From NCBI GenBank assembly GCA_903919975.1, contig CAIXKE010000072.1, positions 1-45,998 of the forward strand: DNA of 45,998 nucleotides. The letters run 5' to 3'. The DNA is from Akkermansiaceae bacterium. Its GTDB lineage: Bacteria; Verrucomicrobiota; Verrucomicrobiia; Verrucomicrobiales; Akkermansiaceae. Below the pieces are notes generated by a model. The model worked only from the letters and a program-made list of their open reading frames with translations. It searched no databases and was not told the origin of the DNA. Positions 1 through 9,484 of this stretch are shown piece after piece. The stretch's first letter is position 1, and the number at the start of each line of letters is the position of its first letter. The position numbers and the translations under genes are program-made.

Positions 1-171
1 GCCGCCTCGTCGCTCCGCTCCTCGTCGGCTCCACCGGCCCTTCCCAGCGCGGGAGTGCATTCGGAGCTTGCAGGTGAGATCGGATTCTCCTATCGAATGT
101 CCATCAGCCAGCCCGCTGAGATTTTAACAATTTAACGGAAAGAAAAATTTCCCCGAGCGCGTGTGAAAAAA
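1..171. other. Left edge, no gene seen
   Basis: No credible reading frame, RNA gene or terminator with a T-run was recognised here. The stretch lies downstream of the aldose epimerase gene, which is read leftwards and stops at 172. The first 70 bases are GC-rich and the bases around 120-150 are AT-rich. Confidence 0.5.
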
Positions 172-1338
172 TCACTCGGCGTAGAATTTATGGATCATCG
201 TGTGCTGATAAGTCTCACCAGGACGAAGCACCGGGGTTGGGAACGATGGCTGGTTAGGTGAGTCAGGGAATCCTTCAGTCTCAAGGCAAAGGGCGGTGCG
301 GTGGGCATAGGCTACGCCGCTTTTACCGGAAACGGTTCCATCGAGAAAATTCCCGCCATAGAATTGGATTGCCGGCTGATTGGTGAAAATTTCCATGGTC
401 CGTCCGCTCTCCGGATCCTTTAGGCGGGCAGCAAAGTGGATCCCGTTACCCTTCTTCAAAACCCACGCGTGATCGTAGCCACCGGCATATTCCAGCGCCT
501 GGAACCCGGAGTTCAGCCGCTCGCCGATTACTGTAGGATTTGTAAAATCCATCGGTGTGCCAGCAACTGGAGCAAGCTCCCCGGTAGGAATGAGACCGAT
601 ATTGGTGGGCAAGTAGTGATCCGCATTGAGCGTCAGGATGTGGTTGTTAATTTGCTGCGCGGGATTGCCTGAAAGGTTCCAATAGGAATGATGGACGAGG
701 TTGAGAACAGTAGGTGCGTCGGTGGTCGCGGTCGCCTCCCACTTCAATTCGTTGTCCTCGTTGAGCGAGTAGGTAACCTTTACCGATAGGTTTCCCGGAT
801 AGCCTTCCTCGCCGTCTTTAGAGAGATAGGAAAACTCCACGCTGTTTTCACCGACAAGCTTGCCTGACCAGAGCACTTTGTCGAAACCTTTCAATCCGCC
901 ATGGAGGGCGCAGGGAATACCGCCGGGAGCATTATTGGTGGCAAGCGTGATCTCCTTGCCGTCGAGCGTAAACTTGCCGTCTTTGATTCGATTTCCAAAG
1001 CGCCCGACAGTCCCTCCGAAATAAGATGAATTGTTCAACCATTCTTCGAGGGCATCGTATCCATGTGTTAGATCCGCAACCTTACCGCTTTTGTCTGGCG
1101 CTTCCATAGAGACGAGAATCGCTCCGTATTCGGTCACTCTAGCCTTCAGTCCACCCGTGTTGGTGAGCGTGAAAATTTTCACTTTGCTACCATCCGGCAT
1201 CTGGCCAAAGATCTCCTCCTTGACTGTGTTTTTGGTCATGACGCGCTGTCCCTTCGAAGACATGATTGCAACGACCAGCGCAAAGCCCCCGATTATCGCG
1301 GCTCCAATCATCTTCTTTATAATGTTTTTCTTATTCAT
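172..1338 (-). CDS. Aldose 1-epimerase (galactose mutarotase), exported
   Basis: Interconverts alpha and beta anomers of aldoses such as galactose or glucose. The 388-residue length fits the family plus an export signal. The N-terminus (MNKKNIIKK then about 18 hydrophobic residues) is a signal peptide or membrane anchor, so the enzyme probably acts in the periplasm. Family blocks visible in order: GNRIKDGKF, a LHGG histidine block, VLNLVHHSYWNLSG (the catalytic-histidine region), YDHAWVL, and near the C-terminus LETEGFPDSPNQ, which carries the expected catalytic glutamate. The ATG at 1338 is followed directly by the lysine-rich signal n-region. It is the last gene of the leftward block, 85 bp behind the DUF1501 gene, and would prepare sugars released by the upstream glycosidases for uptake or isomerisation. 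No Shine-Dalgarno site is evident. Confidence 0.93.
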   Translation of the reverse strand: MNKKNIIKKMIGAAIIGGFALVVAIMSSKGQRVMTKNTVKEEIFGQMPDGSKVKIFTLTNTGGLKARVTEYGAILVSMEAPDKSGKVADLTHGYDALEEWLNNSSYFGGTVGRFGNRIKDGKFTLDGKEITLATNNAPGGIPCALHGGLKGFDKVLWSGKLVGENSVEFSYLSKDGEEGYPGNLSVKVTYSLNEDNELKWEATATTDAPTVLNLVHHSYWNLSGNPAQQINNHILTLNADHYLPTNIGLIPTGELAPVAGTPMDFTNPTVIGERLNSGFQALEYAGGYDHAWVLKKGNGIHFAARLKDPESGRTMEIFTNQPAIQFYGGNFLDGTVSGKSGVAYAHRTALCLETEGFPDSPNQPSFPTPVLRPGETYQHTMIHKFYAE

Positions 1339-1423
1339 TTAATGGTTTTGGTTCAGATTTTGGGCTTGTGCAGATTGATGAAACCTAGCAACGAATGTCC
1401 CGGTGATTTGTCACGAGAGTGTT

Positions 1424-2971
1424 CTAAGCCAACAGTTCCTTGACCACCCGCGCATGTTCCACACCGGTTAGCTTTTGATCGAGTCCTTGGAATTTAAAAG
1501 TAAACTTTGCGTGATCGACACCAAGCAGATGCAGAATCGTCGCGTTGAGGTCGCGAATGTGCACCGGGTCCTTGACAACATTGTAAGAAAAGTCATCGGT
1601 CTCGCCATGCGTGATGCCGGGTTTCACGCCGCCGCCAGCCATCCACATCGAGAAACAACGAGGATGATGGTCACGTCCGTAATTATCTTTCGTCAGGCCG
1701 CCTTGTGAATACACCGTGCGGCCGAACTCCCCGCCCCAGACGACCAGCGTGTCGTCCAGCAACCCGCGCTGCTTGAGGTCCGCAATTAAGGCCGCCGTCG
1801 GACGGTCTACATCCTCGCAGAGGACCTTCATACGGCCCGGCAGATTGAGGTGGGTGTCCCAGCCGCGGTGAAAAATTTGCGTGAAACGGACGCCACGCTC
1901 CGCCATCCGACGGGCCATGAGGCAATTATACGCATAGGTGCCGGGTTCCCGCGCCTTCTCGCCATACATTTGCCAGACGGATTCCGGCTCATCGGATAGA
2001 TCGGTGAGTTCCGGCACCGATGTTTGCATCCGGAAGGCCATTTCATACTGCGCAATGCGGGCGTTCGTTTCCGGATCGCCGATGCGGTCGTGCAACTGAC
2101 GGTTCATGTCGGCCACGCCGTCGATCATCGCCCGCCGCAATGCTGCGGGGACGCCCTTCGGATTGGATAGATGTATCACCGGATCGCCGCCCGATCGGAG
2201 CGCCACACCGGCGTGTTCCGGCGACAGGAAACCCGCCGACCAAAGTCGGGATGAAAGCGCTTGGATGTTAGCAAAAATCGGCAACTTCGAGGTCAGTACT
2301 ACGAAGGTCGGCAAGTCTTCGTTCATGGATCCGAGGCCGTAGGAGATCCAGGATCCGATCGACGGCTTACCTGGAATCATGTTTCCGGAATTGATCAACA
2401 GGATGGCCGGTTCGTGGTTGATCGCGTCAGTGTGCATGGAACGGATAACCGCGAATTCGTCGGCTACTTTAGCGGTGTGGGGGAACAGGTCACTCACCCA
2501 ATGCCCAGCCTTACCGTGTTGTTGGAACGGAAAAATCGACGGTGCGACAGGAAACCGCGTTTGCGAGGCGGTCATTCCAGTCAGCGTCTGCCCACCCCTA
2601 ACGGACTCCGGCAGATCTTGGTCAAAGCGCGCGGCTAGCTGTGGCTTGTAGTCCCACGTGTCGATCTGCGAGGGAGCGCCAGCCATAAAGAGATAGATCG
2701 CCCGCTTCGCCTTGGGCGCGAAGTGGGGCAGCATCGCGGCCTGCATTTCCGCCGCTTGCGCCGAGTTTCCGCCGCGGGCGAAAAGGCCGGCGATACTGGC
2801 CCACGCCAACGATTTCCCGGCGCGGGAAAGGAACTGTCGGCGTGAGGCAAGGGCGAGCCATTCCGCCTTCAGTTCAGACGGGATCGGCAGGTCCAAAACG
2901 GAAGGGCCTTCGCCGCCGAGGTCGGAACAGAGTTGTGGGACTTTCATGGAGCTATTTGGTGAGGGTTTCAT
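1424..2971 (-). CDS. DUF1501 family protein with Tat signal
   Basis: A 515-residue DUF1501 protein, a sulfatase/alkaline-phosphatase-fold family abundant in Planctomycetota and Verrucomicrobiota whose biochemical role is not established. The N-terminal [10 protein letters not shown] followed by a hydrophobic stretch and AQA is a twin-arginine signal, so the folded protein should be exported. Family blocks include [55 protein letters not shown], and the C-terminal GGEFGRT and GRDHHPR. Two starts are possible: ATG at 2971 overlaps the preceding gene by 20 bp, and ATG at 2947 lies 4 bp beyond its stop. Neither has a good ribosome site. The gene follows the PSCyt/PSD1 lipoprotein directly; this pairing is typical of the two families and argues for a joint function. 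Confidence 0.9.
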   Translation of the reverse strand: MKPSPNSSMKVPQLCSDLGGEGPSVLDLPIPSELKAEWLALASRRQFLSRAGKSLAWASIAGLFARGGNSAQAAEMQAAMLPHFAPKAKRAIYLFMAGAPSQIDTWDYKPQLAARFDQDLPESVRGGQTLTGMTASQTRFPVAPSIFPFQQHGKAGHWVSDLFPHTAKVADEFAVIRSMHTDAINHEPAILLINSGNMIPGKPSIGSWISYGLGSMNEDLPTFVVLTSKLPIFANIQALSSRLWSAGFLSPEHAGVALRSGGDPVIHLSNPKGVPAALRRAMIDGVADMNRQLHDRIGDPETNARIAQYEMAFRMQTSVPELTDLSDEPESVWQMYGEKAREPGTYAYNCLMARRMAERGVRFTQIFHRGWDTHLNLPGRMKVLCEDVDRPTAALIADLKQRGLLDDTLVVWGGEFGRTVYSQGGLTKDNYGRDHHPRCFSMWMAGGGVKPGITHGETDDFSYNVVKDPVHIRDLNATILHLLGVDHAKFTFKFQGLDQKLTGVEHARVVKELLA

Positions 2972-5900
2972 CGAGGTTGAGGAACTGGTTGGCTAACATT
3001 GTCCACGCTGCAATTTCCGAGGGTTGCAGTTCGGAATTGACTGCCGCCGCACCAGTGGTGAGGAGGTCAACTGCATCCTGCGGGTGGGCCTGATAGTAGG
3101 ATTGATAGACAATTAGTTGCGCTTCGAGCGTCGTTTTTTCGCGGTTGTTGAGAGGCCGCGAGAGCAGCTGACTGGATATGAAATCCATTCGCTTCTGAAC
3201 GCTGCTGCCGGTGAGGATCGCCCGCTCTGCCAGCTTGCGCGCAGCTTCGAAAAACTGCGGGTCATTCATGCTCACGAGGGCTTGCAACGGCGTGTTGGTG
3301 CGGGCGCGTGTGATACAGACGACTTCACGCGCCCGGGCGTCGAATGTCTCTAGCGACGGCGGTGGAGCAAATCGTTTCCAGAACGAGTATAACGACCGGC
3401 GGTAGAGCGCATCGCCTTCATCCTGTTTGTATTTGAGCGTATCCGACTCTGGCATCGAAACCGTTTCCCAAATCCCTTTCGGTTGGTAGGGTTTCACTGG
3501 CGCGCCACCGATTTTAAAGGAAAGCAAGCCGGATGCTTGCAGTGCGGTATCACGCAGCACCTCTGCATCCATCCGGAATCGCGGACCACGCGAGAGAAAA
3601 ATATTCGATGGATCCCCCGCCAGTGCAGCTGGGGTGACTTGGTTGCTCTGCCGGTAGGTGGTGGACGTCAACAGCAATTGATAGATGTGTTTCATATCCC
3701 AACCGGACTCACGGAATTCAACGGCCAGCCAGTCTAGCAACTTCTGGTTACTCGGGCGCGCGCCCATAATGCCGAAATCATCTGCGGTGGAAACCAGGCC
3801 GACCCCGAAGATTTCCTGCCAGATCCGGTTCACCGTGACCCGCGCGAACAGGGGGTTTTCCGGCTTGAACAACCACTCCGCCAGTTCCAAGCGATTGGAC
3901 GCGCCATGGTCGCCGGGAAGAAAACCGGGCGACGCGGGCGAAACGAGCAACTTACGCGCAGAATAGACACCCCGATCCAGCACCCAGGCAGTGGCCGGCA
4001 CCGAGCGCTCGCGTGCGATCATGGTGGCGGTCCCGCCCTTGCCGAGGCGGTTGACCTCATCATCCGCAACCTTTACTTGCCGATCAAGTTGAGGCGCATC
4101 CTTATCGATGGACGCAAGGAAAAAGCGGTCCAGCGCGATGAATTTCTCGTGTGCCGTCCAGTTTGCTGGATCCGGAGAGGCGGCCAAAATCTCGGCCCCG
4201 AGGTCTTCGTAGGGCAAACGGGAGAACTCTGCTGCATCAAGCACGCGGCGATAGACACGAACATCCTGGAATGCGGCTTCCCGCAATGGATCGCTTCCTT
4301 GGCGGCGGCCAAGATGGAGCGACAAACTGTTGCGGATTGTCTGTCCTGATTTCAGGGAATTATGGATGATAGTTGCTGGACGAAGCTTGCCGTTCACAAA
4401 AAGCTTCACCCCCTCCGCCTTGCCCGAGCCGTCGTAGGTAGCTCCGAGATGAACCCATTCACCGCGAGGGACCGAGCCGGCTTCCACCCGCAGCGCTGCG
4501 TCCGGCCACTGGTGGACGATATTTACGACCAATTTGTTATTCTCAACAAACAAATCCCAGCCGCGGTGGGCGTCTTTGCTGACGTCCCCCATGCGGGAAA
4601 TAAGGGAACCATTGCCCGTGGTAGCGCCCCTAGTCTTCATGCGCAGCATCGTCCACATGGAAACTGAAAATGATGAATCTTGCTCGAAATCACCTTGGTC
4701 CGGCATTGCTAAATTCGTGCTCAGATCCATTCGCATGGCAGGCCATAACCACACCTGCTCGCCCCAGATCGGCGGGTTGGTGTCGGTCTTGTAGCTCGCG
4801 GTTTTCGTGAAGGGAGCGGAATTTTTCACCAGATCACCACTGCCTTCATCGAGGCGCAATCGGAGCTCGAGGCCCTCGGAGGAAACGGAAGTCGGCTTGT
4901 TGCCTGCCGCCAGCCAGTCGCTGAATAGCTTGGGCGCGGCGCTCCTTTTCGCTTCAAAAGCTGAAGCCGCTGCAGTTCGGCGCGCAACCGCCAAATCAAA
5001 TTCCGCGCGCTTCTCGTCCGACGGCAAGCGCAGGACCGGCTGGCTCTCAGCGCTATTATCGTCCCACGACTTCTCGGTGGTGTTATTGAAAAACGCCGAT
5101 AGCGCATAGAAATCCTTCTGCGATGTGGGGTCGAATTTATGATCGTGGCAGGCTGCGCATCCGACTGTCAGCCCGAGAAATGTCGCACCAAAGGCCTCGG
5201 TCCGGTCGCGCGTTTTGTCGGCTTGAATTTCCTCTGGAATCGTCCCTGTCTCGTTGGTGGATAAGTTGCAACGGATGTAGCCGGTGGCGATCCACGCGTC
5301 TGCGGTGGTCGCTGGGATCAAGTCGCCGGCCACCTGCTCGCGGACGAACTCGTCATAAGGCTTGTGAGCCGCGAACGAGCGAATCACATAATCACGATAG
5401 GGCCAGATCGAGCGACGGTTGTCGAGATGTAGGCCATGGGTATCTGCGTAGCGGGAGTAGTCCAACCAATAGCGCGCCCGATGTTCCGCATAGGCCGGGG
5501 TGGCGAAAAGCTTCTCCAAATAGGCCGTGTAAGCCGCTTCGCTCGGATCCGCCGCGAATTTATCCACCTCAGCCGCCTCAGGCAAAAGCCCGGTTAAATC
5601 GAGGGCCGCCCGCCGCGCCAGCACCCGAGGGTCCTCCGGCGGTGCCGGTTTAAGACCTTTTTCCGCGAGTTTTTCCTGCACGAAGGCATCCACCGGATTG
5701 GTCACCGATTTCGGCTGCAACACCGCTGGGGTCTGCGCTCGGCGCGGCGGAACAAAAGCCCAGTGCTCCTCATATTCGGCACCCTGCGCGACCCACTTTT
5801 CGATCTTTTCAATTTGGTCCGGCGTCAGTCCCTTGTGGGAATTCGGGGGTGGCATTACCAAGTCTGGGTCCTTCGACCTGACCAGCTGCACCAGCAACGA

Positions 5901-6194
5901 GGCGGCTGGATCGCCCTTCACAATCACGGGTTTCCCGTCCTCGCGCGCTTCGAACGCGAACTGCTTGCGGTCAAGGCGTAGGGGAGCGCTTGCTGGTTCG
6001 CGCGTTCCGGAATCCGGCCCATGGCAGTGGTAGCAGTTCTCCGAAAGGATTGGCTGGATATGGGTATTGAAGGAGATCTTCTCATCACCTATTACGCCAG
6101 CCGACGATGGCGCACTTTTTTCCTGACGGCCGCAGCCGATCATCAAGCAGCAAAAGAAGAGAATGGTGAAGATATGGAACATAGAATGATTCAT
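2952..6194 (-). CDS. PSCyt1/PSCyt2/PSD1 (DUF1549/DUF1553) lipoprotein with LamG-like domain
   Basis: A large exported protein of a PVC-group family of unknown reaction. The start at 6194 ([16 protein letters not shown]) gives a lipoprotein signal with lipobox LMIGC; the frame stays open further upstream, but that extension has no signal. Domains in order: a cytochrome-c-like PSCyt1 domain with CYHCH (a CxxCH haem motif); the PSCyt2/DUF1549 domain with [14 protein letters not shown] and a second Cxx[13 protein letters not shown]; a LamG-type lectin domain in the middle (around [17 protein letters not shown] and [10 protein letters not shown]); and C-terminal PSD1/DUF1553 with [27 protein letters not shown] and [12 protein letters not shown]. 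Two haem-type motifs suggest an envelope redox role, but the partner is unknown. The gene starts 7 bp after the kinase gene stops and runs directly into the DUF1501 gene, implying one transcript. Confidence 0.9.
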   Translation of the reverse strand: MNHSMFHIFTILFFCCLMIGCGRQEKSAPSSAGVIGDEKISFNTHIQPILSENCYHCHGPDSGTREPASAPLRLDRKQFAFEAREDGKPVIVKGDPAASLLVQLVRSKDPDLVMPPPNSHKGLTPDQIEKIEKWVAQGAEYEEHWAFVPPRRAQTPAVLQPKSVTNPVDAFVQEKLAEKGLKPAPPEDPRVLARRAALDLTGLLPEAAEVDKFAADPSEAAYTAYLEKLFATPAYAEHRARYWLDYSRYADTHGLHLDNRRSIWPYRDYVIRSFAAHKPYDEFVREQVAGDLIPATTADAWIATGYIRCNLSTNETGTIPEEIQADKTRDRTEAFGATFLGLTVGCAACHDHKFDPTSQKDFYALSAFFNNTTEKSWDDNSAESQPVLRLPSDEKRAEFDLAVARRTAAASAFEAKRSAAPKLFSDWLAAGNKPTSVSSEGLELRLRLDEGSGDLVKNSAPFTKTASYKTDTNPPIWGEQVWLWPAMRMDLSTNLAMPDQGDFEQDSSFSVSMWTMLRMKTRGATTGNGSLISRMGDVSKDAHRGWDLFVENNKLVVNIVHQWPDAALRVEAGSVPRGEWVHLGATYDGSGKAEGVKLFVNGKLRPATIIHNSLKSGQTIRNSLSLHLGRRQGSDPLREAAFQDVRVYRRVLDAAEFSRLPYEDLGAEILAASPDPANWTAHEKFIALDRFFLASIDKDAPQLDRQVKVADDEVNRLGKGGTATMIARERSVPATAWVLDRGVYSARKLLVSPASPGFLPGDHGASNRLELAEWLFKPENPLFARVTVNRIWQEIFGVGLVSTADDFGIMGARPSNQKLLDWLAVEFRESGWDMKHIYQLLLTSTTYRQSNQVTPAALAGDPSNIFLSRGPRFRMDAEVLRDTALQASGLLSFKIGGAPVKPYQPKGIWETVSMPESDTLKYKQDEGDALYRRSLYSFWKRFAPPPSLETFDARAREVVCITRARTNTPLQALVSMNDPQFFEAARKLAERAILTGSSVQKRMDFISSQLLSRPLNNREKTTLEAQLIVYQSYYQAHPQDAVDLLTTGAAAVNSELQPSEIAAWTMLANQFLNLDETLTK

Positions 6195-6201
6195 TTTAGA
6201 A

Positions 6202-7374
6202 TTATAGTGTGGTTGATGCCAATCGCTCCCCGAGAGTTCCTCCGGCCCAGGCATCGAGCAGTTTCGCCATATCGGCAAACGATGCGGACCGGCCGGAGCG
6301 CACAAAGTGGCCGCTGGCGCAATTGCCGGCCAGCACGATGCCAGCATCGTCAAGTCCCTGCAGTGCCGCCGCCAGACACCCAGCGCCGAAATTATCGCCC
6401 GCCCCGGTCGAGATCAGCGGCTCGCGGCAATGCGGCCCGGCCACATACACCGTGCCGCGGGCGCTGGCACACGCCGCGCCATCGTTGGGATGCACGATGA
6501 CTCGATCCACCGCGATGCGCTCTCTCAAAAACGCGGCCAACTCCGCCACAGACTCCGCATCCTTGCGCCCATGGAAAGTTCCGTCAAACACCTCGGCCAT
6601 CTGCCACGCCTCCTTCAAATTGAAACTCAGGAGCGTCTGGCAGTGCTGGGTGATCGCCGGCAGGCGGGCCAGCAATTCCTCCCGCTCGGCCCGCGGACGG
6701 ATTTCAAACTCGGCTAGGTCCATGAAATAAATGACCTTTCGGGCGGGCACGCCGAGTTCCGCCAGTCGCGTGGCCAGGTTGCTCCAGATCTCTCCCGCGT
6801 GCGGCAGCTTGCCCCAGTTGACGGCGCTAATGTAGGCAGCCGCCTTCAGTTCGCTGTCCAACGCCGCCTGGCCGACGCTCGCGAGCAACCTCATCCAGGT
6901 GACCTCGTTGCAGGCGGCCATGTCATTGAGCATGATCTTGCCATCGGTGAACTCCAAGCAGGTGGTTTGCGCGGCGGCGGCCAGGGTGTAGAGCCGTTTG
7001 GTTTTGCCACCCAGTGCCGCTTGGAAAATCGGCAGCACTTCGCCTTCGCCCATCGCCCCGATATAGGTGATGCCAATCCCCCCGGAGTAGATGTCATGAA
7101 GCGCGGCAGCAAAAAGCGGGCCGTTGCCGCCGAACTTGTCGCCTAGATGACGCACGGGATAGGAAGCAGCCACTCCTGCCGCTGCCGTCACCTTCGGTCC
7201 AAACTCTGCCATCGAGGGCGGCGTCTGCAGCCGGACAAACGTGTCAATGAAGCCGTCAAAGCCGCACACGCCGGAGAGCTCGGCGGAAGTGGCGGCGGTC
7301 TTCGACTTCAACTCCTCAATGACCGGTGCGAGCGATTGAACGTCGCGATAGATTGTATGCTTATTGTTACTCAT
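6202..7374 (-). CDS. PfkB-family carbohydrate kinase
   Basis: A 390-residue ribokinase/PfkB-superfamily sugar or nucleoside kinase. The C-terminal signature STGAGDNFGAG is the PfkB anion-hole and catalytic-base motif (family form D-T-x-G-A-G-D). The N-terminal CGFDGFID and GDKFGGNGPLFAAAL match the substrate-binding lid and glycine-rich region. The ATG at 7374 is chosen because the protein aligned from MSNNKHTIYRDVQ looks complete; the in-frame extension to 7563 is low-complexity and overlaps a separate small frame. The substrate cannot be named. The locus contains an L-fucose/L-arabinose-isomerase-fold protein but no FGGY kinase such as rhamnulokinase or fuculokinase, so a role in phosphorylating the ketose made from released deoxysugars is possible but only inferred. 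It is followed after 7 bp by the PSCyt/PSD1 gene. Confidence 0.85.
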   Translation of the reverse strand: MSNNKHTIYRDVQSLAPVIEELKSKTAATSAELSGVCGFDGFIDTFVRLQTPPSMAEFGPKVTAAAGVAASYPVRHLGDKFGGNGPLFAAALHDIYSGGIGITYIGAMGEGEVLPIFQAALGGKTKRLYTLAAAAQTTCLEFTDGKIMLNDMAACNEVTWMRLLASVGQAALDSELKAAAYISAVNWGKLPHAGEIWSNLATRLAELGVPARKVIYFMDLAEFEIRPRAEREELLARLPAITQHCQTLLSFNLKEAWQMAEVFDGTFHGRKDAESVAELAAFLRERIAVDRVIVHPNDGAACASARGTVYVAGPHCREPLISTGAGDNFGAGCLAAALQGLDDAGIVLAGNCASGHFVRSGRSASFADMAKLLDAWAGGTLGERLASTTL

Positions 7375-7505
7375 GTGAGGACTGTTGGGAAATGGGGGTT
7401 GTTTGAGGCACCCTGGGGAGTGCCGGTCTCTGCTGCTGCCGAAATAGCCATCACCAGAATCATCAACCATGTGCCGGGTTCTTCCTTGGTCATCTGATCT
7501 CTCAT
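7371..7505 (-). CDS. Candidate 44-residue membrane peptide, overlaps kinase start
   Basis: A short frame beginning ATG at 7505 (MRDQMTKEEPGTW) with a hydrophobic run LMILVMAISAAA and a polar tail ending PTVLT. Its TGA stop shares the ATGA tetranucleotide with the kinase start at 7374, the arrangement expected for translationally coupled genes. No Shine-Dalgarno site is visible and no family was recognised. It could be a small membrane protein, the remnant of a transporter or signal peptide, or chance. The rest of 7375-7591 shows nothing else. Confidence 0.3.
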   Translation of the reverse strand: MRDQMTKEEPGTWLMILVMAISAAAETGTPQGASNNPHFPTVLT

Positions 7506-7591
7506 TGCGAGTCTGTTTCTTGCTTATACATCTCGAAGCGCCCAGGGGGGGGACGGCATTCAACGGGTTGCCAAAATAGTTGATTGAAATG

Positions 7592-9400
7592 CTAATCGGA
7601 TTGTCGGCGGATGATCACTGAGTAAGCCCCCCACTTCTGCAATGGCGTTTCACCATAAAAAAGAGCTCGCAATTCGGTCGCTCCCGGTTGCAAATCACAA
7701 CGAAAAGTAATGGATTTATCATCAGCGGTCACCTTTCGCTCGAATTTTTGACCTCCGATATTGAGTTCGGCCTTAGTGATCGGCAAAGCGATACCAGCGG
7801 CGGTCTCTTTGCCGTGACAAAGTGTGTCGGTCAGCGCAATCGGCGGCGCTGCGGCCACAATAGGCAGATCAACTTCTTCGGGCCAACGCCGCAGGCTTAT
7901 TTCGTAACTCCCACTCTGCGCCACCTTCAATTTATAGCTGCCAACAGCATTTTCACCCCGACGGATCTTATCATTATCGACAAAGTAAGGCCGCTGCAAG
8001 GACCCTGGCGACAAGGTAAGCGGGTTCTCCGCGGCATCGCCGATCACGATTGGCGTCTGAATTGTCAGTTCGGGCTGGATCGAATCCCACCAAAGATCAT
8101 ATTCCGCGCGCAGCTTTGCGGCAATTTCAGGATGCTGCTCAATAATATTTTGGGTTTGTTTTGGATCTGCATCAAGATTGTAGAGTTCCGTATTTGAAAT
8201 AAGGCGCCACTGCTTCCACATGACACAAGCATTGCCTTTTTTGGGTGTGTTATATTGCACGACCAGAGTCCGGTCCGGGATCGCCTCCTTGTCCCGAATC
8301 GCCGGGACCAAACTGATTCCATCGAACTTGTTATTGGCGGGCCTTGGAATAGCGCTAAGTTCCAAAAGCGTAGGAACAAGATCCTGAATCTGAGTCAGGC
8401 CGTCGATCGAGCGTCCGCCGTCAATTTCCCCCTGCGGCCAGCGGATGAATAGAGGCGAACGATGCCCGCCTTCCCAGAGTTGGGTCTTCCAGCCGCGTAG
8501 GTTCGCATCAAAGATCTGGACCCCATGGGACCCTCCATTATCATGCAAATAGACAACAATTGTATTATCCGCCAGTTTGGTTTCCTGAAGAAAGGACTCC
8601 AGCCTGCCGATGTTTTCGTCAACGTTATCGACCATCGCAGCATAGGTCAGGAGTTCGTTCTGCTGCTTCTTGAACGCCGCCGCATATTTCTGACGATGAC
8701 GCTCAGGAGCATAATACGGACTATGGGCCAAATTATTCGGAATGAAGGCAAAGAACGGTTCATTCGCCGCGGCCTTCTCACGCATCCATTTCATCGCTTC
8801 CGTGAACCAGATATCGCCACAATAGCCGGAGTATTGTTTGGTAGATCCATTGTGTAGGTAGCGGTCATCAAAGTAGTCATTCCCCCAATAATCACCGACT
8901 TTATCAGCCGCGGCCTGACGAAACCAGAGCGCCTCGTCAAATCCGCGATCCTGCGGGCGCAGTGGAAAGTTGTCACCAATATGCCATTTACCAAAGATGC
9001 CGGTTTGGTAGTTTGCTTGCTTCAATATCTCGGCGAGCGTCGGCAAATCGGTGCGCAAGTGAGTGGCATCTGTGCCGACGTTACGGGCACCGTTGCGCAT
9101 GCAATGAACTCCGGTGAGCAAGGCTCCACGCGTGGGCGTGCACATTGGAGCAACGTGAAACTGCGAGAAACTGACACTCTGCTCCCGGAGCCGGTCAATG
9201 TTTGGAGTTTTGATAATCGGGTTCCCGACCGCTGAAAAATCGCCCATCCCCATATCATCTTGCAACAAGATGATCAGATTAGGGCGCGATGGTGCTTGAG
9301 GCGCAGCCATGGTGAGAGGCGCGAGCATGGCGGCCGCGACAAAGACCAGAGCAACCAGAGTTAAGCGGGGTGGCAACTTGATTTTTTTATTTGTGATCAA
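7592..9400 (-). CDS. Family S1 sulfatase, secreted
   Basis: Hydrolyses sulfate esters, probably on a sulfated polysaccharide or its fragments. The 602 residues begin with a signal peptide (basic n-region, VALVFVAAAMLAPL, then AAPQA). RPNLIILLQDDMGMGD is the metal-binding start of the sulfatase fold. C87-T-P-T-R91 is the formylglycine motif (C-x-P-x-R) that needs an anaerobic or FGE-type maturase, none of which lies in this window. FGKWHIGD and YLHDNGGSHG are further active-site blocks. The C-terminal 100 residues form a beta-rich module (EISLRRWPEEVDLP) seen on some bacterial sulfatases. The start codon is TTG at 9400: no ATG precedes the signal peptide and TTG gives an intact basic n-region. 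It lies 84 bp after the GH106 gene, consistent with co-transcription. The regiospecificity cannot be read from sequence. Confidence 0.93.
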   Translation of the reverse strand: MITNKKIKLPPRLTLVALVFVAAAMLAPLTMAAPQAPSRPNLIILLQDDMGMGDFSAVGNPIIKTPNIDRLREQSVSFSQFHVAPMCTPTRGALLTGVHCMRNGARNVGTDATHLRTDLPTLAEILKQANYQTGIFGKWHIGDNFPLRPQDRGFDEALWFRQAAADKVGDYWGNDYFDDRYLHNGSTKQYSGYCGDIWFTEAMKWMREKAAANEPFFAFIPNNLAHSPYYAPERHRQKYAAAFKKQQNELLTYAAMVDNVDENIGRLESFLQETKLADNTIVVYLHDNGGSHGVQIFDANLRGWKTQLWEGGHRSPLFIRWPQGEIDGGRSIDGLTQIQDLVPTLLELSAIPRPANNKFDGISLVPAIRDKEAIPDRTLVVQYNTPKKGNACVMWKQWRLISNTELYNLDADPKQTQNIIEQHPEIAAKLRAEYDLWWDSIQPELTIQTPIVIGDAAENPLTLSPGSLQRPYFVDNDKIRRGENAVGSYKLKVAQSGSYEISLRRWPEEVDLPIVAAAPPIALTDTLCHGKETAAGIALPITKAELNIGGQKFERKVTADDKSITFRCDLQPGATELRALFYGETPLQKWGAYSVIIRRQSD

Positions 9401-9484
9401 AGGTATAATTTTGATTGCGAAACTATGGTAAGACTCCTGAACAAGCTAACTTCCGGATCGAAGGAGCGGAGAAAGGGTTTGTTG

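Noticed and set aside
6195-6353. N-terminal extension of the PSCyt/PSD1 protein
   Set aside because: The extension overlaps the kinase gene and puts 53 residues before an otherwise perfect lipoprotein signal.
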